A DNA stretch of 11,419 nt from Candidatus Bathyarchaeota archaeon (GTDB lineage Archaea; Thermoproteota; Bathyarchaeia; RBG-16-48-13; GCA-020355125), in the NCBI GenBank assembly GCA_026014905.1, contig JAOZHK010000271.1:1-11419 (forward strand), given 5' to 3'. Shown one piece after another: positions 5,882 to 11,419 of this stretch. How positions within the stretch are numbered: position 1 is the first letter of the stretch; every line of letters starts with the position of its first letter. The notes under the pieces are model-generated. The model saw nothing but the letters and a program-made list of their open reading frames with translations. It was not told where the DNA came from and ran no database searches. The position numbers were made by a program, and so were the translations under genes.

Positions 5882-6595
5882 TCAGTGAGTTCTGTAGTAG
5901 TAATTGTAAATGCGTTTAGGGTCACCTCCAAATGCAAACCACAATCGAGAGAGTAGAATTCGAATCGTGTGAGGAAGATGCCCAAATTGTTGAAAGGAGG
6001 CGGCACTTGTTGTTACGTGTTTATCAAGGAGAATGACTGTTCCCTGTTTTCGCATACATTTTGATAAGCGAATATCTTCGAAGAGTGGCACATTGAGAGC
6101 TGATAGGCATTTTCGGAGGATTTTAGATCGAACGAATATCGCTCGGTCGCCCCAGAGTTCACCTGTGAGGCGAAATAGAATTGTTGAGAATTTGACGAGA
6201 TACTCAAGAAAGATGGTAGAGGTATCGAACTTCAATGCAAAGCCTCCACCAACTGTATTCGGCTGTTGAAGTTGCTTGATGATTGCTTTATCCCAGTTTT
6301 GTGGTAAGATTGAGTCTGCGTGTAAGAAGAGGATGATGTCACCATGAGCGATCTCTGCACCTCGTTTCAATGCAAAACCTCTTCCAGATTGTGGCTCAGT
6401 GATTACAATTTCACGGGGATATTGCGTAACAATGTCATCCTTCAAAGCGGGATTATTGATGACGAGAATTAATTCACATTTTGAATGGTTGGTAACTATG
6501 AATCCGCGTAATCTTTGAAGATGTTTAGTTCTTCGATGAATGGGGACAATCACCGAGATCTGTATTTTTGGGTGCAACGAACCGCCTTCACGCAA
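5882..6595 (-). CDS. TIGR04283-type glycosyltransferase (GT2 family), arsenosugar cluster
   Basis: A GT-A fold transferase of the type found beside ArsS ('rSAM/selenodomain-associated transferase 2'); it probably acts on an arsenosugar intermediate in the cytoplasm. Visible marks in 237 residues: the first strand ISVIVPIHRR (13-22), the family stretch GRGFALKRGAEIAHGD (71-86), ILFLHADSILP (88-98) with HAD in place of the common DXD metal site, GGGFALKFD (116-124), the product-side WGDRAIFVR (148-156) with PLFEDIRL (170-177), and TTSAASFQQFG. The usual DGGS-like motif after the second strand is replaced by VINNPALKDD. The start is TTG 6595, overlapping the previous gene by eight bases, so translation is coupled. 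Another TTG lies six codons on, at 6577. The next gene downstream is the heliorhodopsin. Confidence 0.9.
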   Translation of the reverse strand: MREGGSLHPKIQISVIVPIHRRTKHLQRLRGFIVTNHSKCELILVINNPALKDDIVTQYPREIVITEPQSGRGFALKRGAEIAHGDIILFLHADSILPQNWDKAIIKQLQQPNTVGGGFALKFDTSTIFLEYLVKFSTILFRLTGELWGDRAIFVRSKILRKCLSALNVPLFEDIRLSKCMRKQGTVILLDKHVTTSAASFQQFGHLPHTIRILLSRLWFAFGGDPKRIYNYYYRTH

Positions 6596-7274
6596 AGAGT
6601 GATTGAAGGTGTTGGTGGATGAATGAACCTGTGTTGGATGATCGAAACCGTGTGTTTACCTTTCCTTGGATAAATAATTGTAAATCGTGAAGGGTGTCAA
6701 TATCTCGTTTCTGTGGTAGAATGGTAATGTTTGCTTCTGCTTGCTCTGCGATGTTCAAAGTTTGTGTGAAGACGTCTGATGTGCTCCATGGCATATTGGT
6801 TAGATAAAGGGGATGATAACTGGTTTGAGTGAATCCGATTAGATAATACCCTCCATCATGACATGGCCCTATGACGATGTCTGAATGCTCGAGTGCTTTT
6901 GCTGCAGCGCATAAAAGATGGGGCGTTAGATCAGGAACATCACTCGCGAGAGCAATAACTGAAGTAAACCCGGAATTAAATGTGCTTTGAATTCCGTGTT
7001 TTAAGCGGTCACCAAGGTGCTTTCCTTTTTGAGGCAAGAATAGATGCTCTGTTCCCAGCCATTTGAGAAAGTGGGGCAACATATGATTCGGGGAGTAATA
7101 TATGCGTAAGGGTAGTTGAGTTTCTTTAATGGACACTAAGATGTCTTCGACAAGCGCTTTATACAATTCGGAAACAAGATGTGGATCTAAATTTTGTGCT
7201 AATCGAGTTTTAACATAACTGTCAAGCGGATATTTCACAAGGAGCAGGAGACATGGTGGATAAGAACTTGGCAT
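6588..7274 (-). CDS. TIGR04282-type glycosyltransferase (DUF2064), arsenosugar cluster
   Basis: A nucleotidyltransferase-like GT-A protein ('rSAM/selenodomain-associated transferase 1'), regularly found with ArsS and the TIGR04283 protein. The 228 residues show the family marks in order: LLVKYPLDSYVKTRLAQ (11-27, the Lys-Thr-Arg nucleotide site), LGDRL (87-91), ALASDVPDLTP (108-118), GPCHDGGYYLIG (136-147), MPWSTSDVF (161-169) and RDIDTLHDL (190-198). Its ATG at 7274 shares one base with the arsS stop (TAATG), and its TGA at 6588-6590 lies inside the next gene, so the three genes are translated as a coupled set. About 25 residues at the C-terminus after the family core are poorly conserved in type (Ser, Asn and His-rich). 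Its exact sugar donor and product are not known to me. Confidence 0.93.
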   Translation of the reverse strand: MPSSYPPCLLLLVKYPLDSYVKTRLAQNLDPHLVSELYKALVEDILVSIKETQLPLRIYYSPNHMLPHFLKWLGTEHLFLPQKGKHLGDRLKHGIQSTFNSGFTSVIALASDVPDLTPHLLCAAAKALEHSDIVIGPCHDGGYYLIGFTQTSYHPLYLTNMPWSTSDVFTQTLNIAEQAEANITILPQKRDIDTLHDLQLFIQGKVNTRFRSSNTGSFIHQHLQSLFA

Positions 7275-8299
7275 TAGCTGCTAAGCGCTCCTTCACAAGA
7301 GGATCCCGATCCTGCGGTACATCCAAAGCAATGATCACCTGTAAGGATTTCACGAGTTAGCAGCATGTTACTAGAGATTTGTTGGAGGTCATCTACACTG
7401 ATTTTTGTAGGGATACCTAATGCAAAGTTGAAATCGCAGTCATAGAGTCTTCCCGAAGGTCCAACGTGAATCTGATGTCGACACATTAGTTTATCAAGAG
7501 TGTTGGGATTAAATGCGGAACGTAATCGTCCTAAATAGGATTGTTTTTGATGAGTGGCTTCTAAAACGTCACGGAAGCGTCCTATAGGCATGTTTGTGAT
7601 AGTTAATAACTGATTAAATGCAATATTGAATTTTTCCTGGAGTATTTTACGATAAACAGTCTCCAGTTCCGATTGGGGAGGAGGTAGAAACGCGCCCTCG
7701 GGGTTATGGACGAGGTCAAGAAGGAGATTGGGGCGTAGCCCATATCCTAATTGATTTAATTGCTGTAGCATCTGAATGCTGGTTTGAAAGACACCGTCTC
7801 CTCGCTGAGCATCCACTTCGTCTCGGTAATAGCATGGGAGTGAGGCGATTATTTTGATCTGATTGTCACGAAACAAGCTCAGCAGCGAATCCATACCCGG
7901 CTGTGAAAGCACGGTTAAATTGGTTCGAATTTGTATTTGGTTACTAACTCGAGTAGCTGATTCAATAAAAGAATATAGATGTGGGTGAAGTTCTGGGGCT
8001 CCACCTGTTATGTCTAATCGGGTTGGTTTTATCCGTTTGGCGAATTCAAGCACTTTATTATAAGTTGTTAGACTCATGGCCTCATTCTGCTGCGGTGACG
8101 CTGCGAGGTGGCAGTGTTTACATAATTGATTACAGTGTCGACCTATATTCACCTGAAGAGTTGAGATCGTTACTGGGTAAAGGTGGTCGCTGAGATAATG
8201 CTGTATCAATTGAGAAAATGAGTCAGTGTTTTTACTCAAGCATGGACTCTCCGCTTCCGAAATCATCTTTATATCACGAGTCAACTTTAGCACACGCAT
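7274..8299 (-). CDS. arsS: Radical SAM enzyme ArsS, arsenosugar biosynthesis
   Basis: Family member of ArsS, the radical S-adenosylmethionine enzyme that joins a 5'-deoxyadenosyl group to methylated arsenic in the arsenosugar pathway. The iron-sulfur cluster motif is C56-x3-C60-x2-C63 (GRHCNQLCKHCH). LDITGGAPELHP (95-106) is the SAM-binding GGE-like region. SLPCY (153-157), AQRGDGVF (164-171) and YGLRPNLLLDLVHNP (186-200) are typical of the family. The C-terminal domain (DUF3641) has C273, C288 (YDCDFN) and the tail CFGCTAGSGSSCEGA (C324, C327, C335), likely ligands of a second cluster. The reading frame ends with ordinary TAA, so no selenocysteine is needed. ATG 8299 is used; Met12 is an alternative, as neither has a clear ribosome binding site. 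23 bases separate it from the nitroreductase gene. No ArsM methyltransferase is in the window. Confidence 0.93.
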   Translation of the reverse strand: MRVLKLTRDIKMISEAESPCLSKNTDSFSQLIQHYLSDHLYPVTISTLQVNIGRHCNQLCKHCHLAASPQQNEAMSLTTYNKVLEFAKRIKPTRLDITGGAPELHPHLYSFIESATRVSNQIQIRTNLTVLSQPGMDSLLSLFRDNQIKIIASLPCYYRDEVDAQRGDGVFQTSIQMLQQLNQLGYGLRPNLLLDLVHNPEGAFLPPPQSELETVYRKILQEKFNIAFNQLLTITNMPIGRFRDVLEATHQKQSYLGRLRSAFNPNTLDKLMCRHQIHVGPSGRLYDCDFNFALGIPTKISVDDLQQISSNMLLTREILTGDHCFGCTAGSGSSCEGALSS

Positions 8300-8322
8300 A
8301 TAATGAAAGCACGTATGGTTCG

Positions 8323-8898
8323 CTAGCTTACCTCCATTGATGGCGGCTGTGTGCTATCAATTTTATTGTATTTTTCATGAAATACAATTTCAGATAATGG
8401 TTTGCGTAATGGAGGTTTTGGATTTTCCGCGGCAATACCTAGAGATACTAATGCGACTATTTTCATACGATCAGGAATACCTACAACTTGTTTAACTTCT
8501 GATTCATTGAATGCCCCAACCCAACACGAACCATAACCTAAAGCTGTTGCAGCCAATATAATGTGTTCGATGGCGATCATCACGTCAATTTCAAAGCAAG
8601 GAGGTATCATCAGGACGCCGGGTTCACGGGGTGGTGGAGGTAGATAGACATTTGCATCAGCAAATGCTATAATGATTGCAGCTGCGTTAATTAGAAAATG
8701 TTGTTTTCTCGCTGCACGTGCGAGTTCCTTTATGGTTTTAGGATTTCTGACAACAACGAATTTCCAAGGTTGATAATTGCCTGCGGATGGGGCTAATTGG
8801 GCAGCTTCTAGCATCTGCGTAAGATGGTCCTCAGGTATTGAGTCTCGCTTATATTTTCGGATACTTCGCCGCTGGCGAACGGTTTGAAAAAAATCCAT
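8323..8898 (-). CDS. Nitroreductase-family FMN oxidoreductase
   Basis: A cytoplasmic flavoprotein of the nitroreductase superfamily, which reduces nitro groups, quinones or related substrates with NAD(P)H; the natural substrate cannot be read from sequence. In 191 residues: RQRRSIRKYK (8-17), whose Arg residues bind the FMN phosphate; LAPSAGNYQPWKFVVV (35-50), the family flavin motif; DVMIAIEHIILAATALGYGSCWVGAF (105-130, dimer helix and flavin loop); and a C-terminal Arg in PPLRKPLSEIVFHEKY (162-177). The insertion YLPPPPREPG (85-94) is proline-rich. The ATG at 8898 lies 17 bases after the peroxiredoxin stop and 23 bases separate its stop from arsS, so it is an operon member. It might reduce an arsenical or protect the cell from redox by-products, but that is conjecture. 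Confidence 0.92.
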   Translation of the reverse strand: MDFFQTVRQRRSIRKYKRDSIPEDHLTQMLEAAQLAPSAGNYQPWKFVVVRNPKTIKELARAARKQHFLINAAAIIIAFADANVYLPPPPREPGVLMIPPCFEIDVMIAIEHIILAATALGYGSCWVGAFNESEVKQVVGIPDRMKIVALVSLGIAAENPKPPLRKPLSEIVFHEKYNKIDSTQPPSMEVS

Positions 8899-8915
8899 GA
8901 AAGATCATGTTCTTA

Positions 8916-9377
8916 CTAGGTGGCTTGAAGTTCTCGTAATGTGTTCTTCACTGCCTCAACATGTCCTTTCACTCTGACTTTTCGCCAGGAGTGTACAATC
9001 ATTGTGTTTGGATCAATGAGGAAGGTACTGCGCACCACGCCATAGTATTCTCGACCGTACATTTTTTTAAACTGCCATACGCCATATTGTTCTAATACTG
9101 TATGGTCAGGATCGCTGAGTAGGGTGACTTGGAGATCTTCTTTGGCGCGAAATTTTTGGTGACTCGCTACAGAATCAGGACTCACACCTAAAATTACTGC
9201 GTTCATTTGGCTGAAGTCGGGAAGCGCGCTGCTGAAATCAATGGCTTCGAGAGTACACCCCTTTGTCATATCTTTAGGGTAAAAATATAAGACGACCCAT
9301 TTACCGGAGTAGTCTTGTAAACACACTGGATTGTCGTCTTGATCGGGTAGACAAAATTCTGGAGCTTGTGTTGATAT
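8916..9377 (-). CDS. PrxQ/Bcp-type peroxiredoxin, apparently starting at AUA
   Basis: A thiol peroxidase that reduces hydrogen peroxide and organic peroxides in the cytoplasm. The family core is clear: APEFCLPDQD near the N-terminus, then YSGKWVVLYFYPKDMTKGCTLEA with the peroxidatic Cys (C41 counting from the AUA). Its position in TKGCT and the Arg in VVRSTFLID further on complete the site. The usual resolving Cys five residues after C41 is Ile46; C9 and C19 are the only other cysteines. The GTG at 9324-9326 is too late, as it would cut off the conserved first strand. Upstream of it the frame has no ATG, GTG or TTG before the TAG at 9390-9392. The strong GGAGAG (9385-9390) lies nine bases before ATA 9375-9377, my choice of start. 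An in-frame ATG eight codons before that TAG (9414-9416) hints at other explanations. Confidence 0.82.
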   Translation of the reverse strand: MSTQAPEFCLPDQDDNPVCLQDYSGKWVVLYFYPKDMTKGCTLEAIDFSSALPDFSQMNAVILGVSPDSVASHQKFRAKEDLQVTLLSDPDHTVLEQYGVWQFKKMYGREYYGVVRSTFLIDPNTMIVHSWRKVRVKGHVEAVKNTLRELQAT

Positions 9378-9422
9378 TTTAAATCTCTCCTAACAGTCTT
9401 CGACTTTGAGAATCATAAAAAC

Positions 9423-9435
9423 TTTTATTAAATAA
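9423..9435 (-). promoter_or_regulatory. TATA-like box of the peroxiredoxin-arsS group
   Basis: On the minus strand TTATTTAATAAAA. Centred near 9429, it predicts transcription start near 9403 and a short leader ending in the GGAGAG ribosome binding site. It would drive peroxiredoxin, nitroreductase, arsS and the two transferases as one unit. Confidence 0.5.
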
Positions 9436-9450
9436 CCATTCTCACGCGTG

Positions 9451-9681
9451 TTACAAACCATTTGTGATTGTGAGATAAGTGAAGAGTAATCCTCCTAATA
9501 TCGTGTTGAAGTAGGGAAGATACCAGTATATTTTGTTAATATTGAGATCTTGATTGATCAGTAGTAGAAAGGGGATGGCTGGAAACAAAACTTCTATACG
9601 CGCGCGCGTTGTTTCTGACACGGATTGCTGGGTCGATGCTAATGATTCTTGGATTTCTTTTAGTGCGCGCGTAACTTGCAT
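9451..9681 (-). CDS. Small two-helix membrane protein, unknown function
   Basis: A 76-residue protein with a Gln/Ser-rich, probably amphipathic first third (ALKEIQESLASTQQSVSETT), a first membrane segment at about 31-43 (VLFPAIPFLLLI) and a second at about 54-72 (WYLPYFNTILGGLLFTYLTI). I know no family for it. I place the start at ATG 9681, inside the end of the MFS gene (22-base overlap); a TTG at 9699 would add six residues. It has no obvious ribosome binding site, which the overlap could offset through coupling. An alternating CG run (9599-9608) encodes part of Thr-Arg-Ala-Arg just before the first membrane segment. Being between the exporter and the peroxiredoxin, it may be an accessory subunit of the exporter. 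Moderately sure it is a gene. Confidence 0.6.
   Translation of the reverse strand: MQVTRALKEIQESLASTQQSVSETTRARIEVLFPAIPFLLLINQDLNINKIYWYLPYFNTILGGLLFTYLTITNGL
9598..9609. repeat. Alternating CG tract, copy 7 (12-base palindrome)
   Basis: ACGCGCGCGCGT, with a ten-base alternating C/G core (9599-9608). Unlike most copies it lies inside a reading frame, the small membrane protein. Confidence 0.65.
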
Positions 9682-10889
9682 GCACTGTACACTCTGCAAC
9701 TTACGAGAAATGCGACAGCTAACATCACTGCACTGATTAGGAATGGAATAAATGAACCGGCAAAATCGTATATTACACCGATGATTAGTGGCCCGGGAAT
9801 ATTGGCAACACTGGCAACAGAGCTTACTATTCCGAGTATACTTCCTTGTTCATTCAGAGAGATTCGTTTTGACAGAAATGCGGGAATCGACGTGTTGAGT
9901 ATTCCAAAACCTGCAGCTAATACTGCATTAGTCAAATAGAAAACTACCACGTTTTGAAAAAGTGGCATGAGCAGTGTTCCAGTCGCCATTAATATTGGAC
10001 CTAACGCGATGAGCTTTTCTTCACTAAATCTTCTGGAAAGGGGGTTGATTGCGAAACCTTGGATTACGATTTGAATTAACCCAATGCTGATAAAAACATA
10101 CGATAGTTCAAGGGAATTAAAGTTGAAGAAGTCTATGCTCAGTAATGGAACGATTACGGGTATTGTACTAAAAGCCAACGTAACAATGAACAGAATGAGA
10201 AGTGTGGGACCCAAGAGCGGTATTCTTAAGGAATTACGGAACCCGCGTAAATAACCTAAACTTGCACTTGCAGGTTCTAGTGTTTTTCCTTTAGCGTTTT
10301 TGGGTTCGGGAAGGAAAGAAATGACAAAGAGAATGTTAATTATAGTGAGAAGCATGGCAGCATATCCGGGAATCGAAAATCCATAGGTGCTAAGGGCGCC
10401 TCCTATGGCAGGTCCGATAATAAACCCTGCACCAAAAGCGGCACCTATTTTTCCCATCTCTTTTGTTCGTGTTGTGCGGTCAGTGACGTCCGCAATGTAC
10501 GCTTGTGCTACCGCTCTTTCTGTCGCAGTGCCCGCTATTATTCGGGATACAAGTAGCATGAGATACGAGTTGGCAAACGAAAACACGGTGAAACTCATAA
10601 ACGAGATGAGAAGAGAAAGAAGCAATATCGGTTTTCGCCCCTTGTTATCGGATGCTTTACCCAATAACGGTGCAAAGAAGAATTGCATAATAGCAAAAGA
10701 CGCTATCAAAATCCCAAGTGCGGTCGGTCCTGCTTGAAATTCAGTTGCATAGAATGGCAGGAGAGGAATAATAATGCCATAACCCGTGATATCTATGAAA
10801 ACAGTTAATACAATGACTAAAATTGGCGATAATCTTGTACTCAGATTTACTTTCTCCATGAGTAATACACGCGCGCTGATTGATTGCAT
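9660..10889 (-). CDS. MFS transporter, DHA1 (TetA/multidrug exporter-like) family
   Basis: A 12-helix secondary transporter that probably exports a small molecule in exchange for protons. Helix 1 carries the DHA1 pattern FIDITGYGIIIPLLPFY with Asp33 and the Pro-rich end. Motif A between helices 2 and 3 is GKASDNKGRKP (77-87). Motif B is VSRIIAGTATERAVAQAYIAD (114-134) with Arg116. Motif C in helix 5 is GAAFGAGFIIGPAIGGAL (149-166), typical of antiporters. A charged middle loop (about 195-215) splits two six-helix halves. ATG 10889 lies close to the start of transcription predicted from the TATA-like box at 10911-10924, so it may be leaderless; ATG 10859 (Met11) is possible and would leave a CG tract in the leader. 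It heads the minus-strand block. Export of arsenosugars or other arsenicals is a reasonable guess from context only. Confidence 0.92.
   Translation of the reverse strand: MQSISARVLLMEKVNLSTRLSPILVIVLTVFIDITGYGIIIPLLPFYATEFQAGPTALGILIASFAIMQFFFAPLLGKASDNKGRKPILLLSLLISFMSFTVFSFANSYLMLLVSRIIAGTATERAVAQAYIADVTDRTTRTKEMGKIGAAFGAGFIIGPAIGGALSTYGFSIPGYAAMLLTIINILFVISFLPEPKNAKGKTLEPASASLGYLRGFRNSLRIPLLGPTLLILFIVTLAFSTIPVIVPLLSIDFFNFNSLELSYVFISIGLIQIVIQGFAINPLSRRFSEEKLIALGPILMATGTLLMPLFQNVVVFYLTNAVLAAGFGILNTSIPAFLSKRISLNEQGSILGIVSSVASVANIPGPLIIGVIYDFAGSFIPFLISAVMLAVAFLVSCRVYSACKLRAH
9665..9671. repeat. Alternating CG tract, copy 8
   Basis: GCGCGCG followed by TAA, three bases from the MFS stop codon and inside the overlap with the small membrane protein gene. 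Its context (AGTGCGCGCGTAA) is one base off the 12-mer found at 2219, 2595 and 2886. Confidence 0.55.
10870..10876. repeat. Alternating CG tract, copy 9
   Basis: CGCGCGC near the 5' end of the MFS gene. It encodes part of residues 5-7 if ATG 10889 is used, or lies in the leader if ATG 10859 is used. Confidence 0.55.
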
Positions 10890-10910
10890 CGAAACACACT
10901 TGTGAATTGC

Positions 10911-10924
10911 TATATTTATTTAAA
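10911..10924 (-). promoter_or_regulatory. TATA-like box of the MFS gene
   Basis: On the minus strand TTTAAATAAATATA, the most A/T-rich box in the window. Centred near 10917, it predicts transcription start at about 10890, right at the first ATG, consistent with leaderless translation. Confidence 0.5.
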
Positions 10925-11054
10925 CCTACTGATAATACAAATAGCCCAGGGATACCGGAAGTAATTAGCAAACAAGTAACATGCGTAGCTAGTTAGTATG
11001 AAAATAATCGCCCGCTCTATTACACGTTTAATTTATCAATGAATGATCAATTGA

Positions 11055-11062
11055 CGCGCGCG
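11055..11062. repeat. Alternating CG tract, copy 10
   Basis: CGCGCGCG in the 220-base gap between the end of the second heliorhodopsin gene and the MFS start. A shorter run (CGCGC, 11106-11110) touches that gene's stop codon. Confidence 0.6.
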
Positions 11063-11109
11063 GGAAATCGCCCAATCGTGAAAAGAAAAGGGGAACTTGA
11101 AGTCACGCG

Positions 11110-11419
11110 CTAGAATGGTGCGAACACTCCGATGAAGACAAGCCACGCCAGTGCTGTTTTTGCAGCGAAACTTAATATAATGTAAACTCTTTCACCGTAC
11201 AGGTAGTCTCTCCAGCGACCTATACCTTTGTACTGTAGCACCATGTTGAGGGCAAAGACATTGAACACCGCAAAGTAAATGAAGAATATCGAATACACGA
11301 ATGCTGGCGGCTCAACACCTGTAGACATAATTGCTGCAACGAAATAGGCGAATAGCACAACCCAGGGAACGCCTCCTGAAATGCATCCCACCAGAAAGGC
11401 TGACCACGAAGTTTTTTCG
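11110..11419 (-). CDS. Second heliorhodopsin, 5' part cut off by window edge
   Basis: The C-terminal 102 residues of a heliorhodopsin paralogous to the one at 4952. The frame stays open to the right edge; its visible beginning is EKTSWSAFLVGCISGG, and the GTG at 11391 is an internal Val, not a start. The retinal-binding Lys is kept (LSFAAKTALAW, helix 7), as is the helix 6-7 segment LQYKGIGRWRDYLYGER and the C-terminus FAPF. Over about 92 aligned residues I count about 20 differences from the first copy, nearly all conservative and within membrane helices. The counterion Glu and helix 1-4 region are outside the window, so I cannot say whether it is functional. Stop TAG at 11110-11112; it runs toward the MFS gene in the same orientation, 220 bases away. 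Confidence 0.95.
   Translation of the reverse strand, partial: EKTSWSAFLVGCISGGVPWVVLFAYFVAAIMSTGVEPPAFVYSIFFIYFAVFNVFALNMVLQYKGIGRWRDYLYGERVYIILSFAAKTALAWLVFIGVFAPF

Noticed and set aside
7274..7400. Selenocysteine codon at the end of arsS
   Set aside because: The family carries 'selenodomain' in older names, but here the tail has ordinary cysteines and ends with TAA, with no in-frame TGA.
9390..9416. Pyrrolysine readthrough in the peroxiredoxin
   Set aside because: Not favoured: TAG is used as a normal stop by the nitroreductase, peroxiredoxin and second heliorhodopsin genes, and the predicted transcription start (about 9403) is downstream of the ATG. Kept as an alternative only.
10387..10737. 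Plus-strand frame of 116 codons
   Set aside because: Antisense to the clear MFS gene; its protein has no recognisable pattern and it lacks a ribosome binding site.
1..11419. CRISPR array, insertion sequence or integrase
   Set aside because: No evenly spaced direct repeats with unique spacers, no transposase or integrase frame, and no direct-repeat attachment site beside the tRNA were seen.

Overview
The window looks archaeal. The clearest sign is a tRNA-Leu(UAA) gene at 2304-2431 interrupted by two introns. Each intron folds at its boundaries into a canonical archaeal bulge-helix-bulge splicing motif, and CCA is not encoded. A/T-rich TATA-like boxes lie at the right distance upstream of several genes. 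Heliorhodopsins and internal Shine-Dalgarno sites fit an archaeon that has taken up many bacterial genes. An Asgard or Thermoplasmata-like lineage is possible, but nothing here decides it.

Layout. 1-811 (+) holds the 3' part of an HtrA-type serine protease. 912-2231 (+) is an MscS-family channel whose N-terminal half is three tandem membrane repeats. The tRNA follows, then a 481-base gene-free stretch with alternating-CG tracts and a hairpin. 2913-3836 (+) is a G+C-rich gene of unknown function, probably acquired. 3959-4450 (+) is a flavodoxin. 4453-4898 (+) is the wreck of a Blc-type lipocalin with stops and a frame change.

From 4952 to the right edge everything is on the minus strand. In transcription order after the right-hand partial heliorhodopsin (11110 to beyond 11419) there are: an MFS exporter, a small two-helix membrane protein, a PrxQ/Bcp peroxiredoxin, a nitroreductase, the radical SAM enzyme ArsS, two arsenosugar-associated glycosyltransferases (TIGR04282 and TIGR04283 types), and a complete heliorhodopsin (4952-5776). 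ArsS and the two transferases are translationally coupled and form an arsenosugar-biosynthesis core. The MFS protein may be its exporter, and the peroxiredoxin and nitroreductase suggest a redox or arsenic-stress setting. The two heliorhodopsins are close paralogues in the same orientation and bracket this block.

Most notable observations: the doubly interrupted tRNA; ten alternating CG tracts of 7 or more bases clustered at gene boundaries; the paired heliorhodopsins around an arsenosugar cluster; the triplicated MscS membrane module; a peroxiredoxin with no ordinary start codon; and the lipocalin pseudogene.
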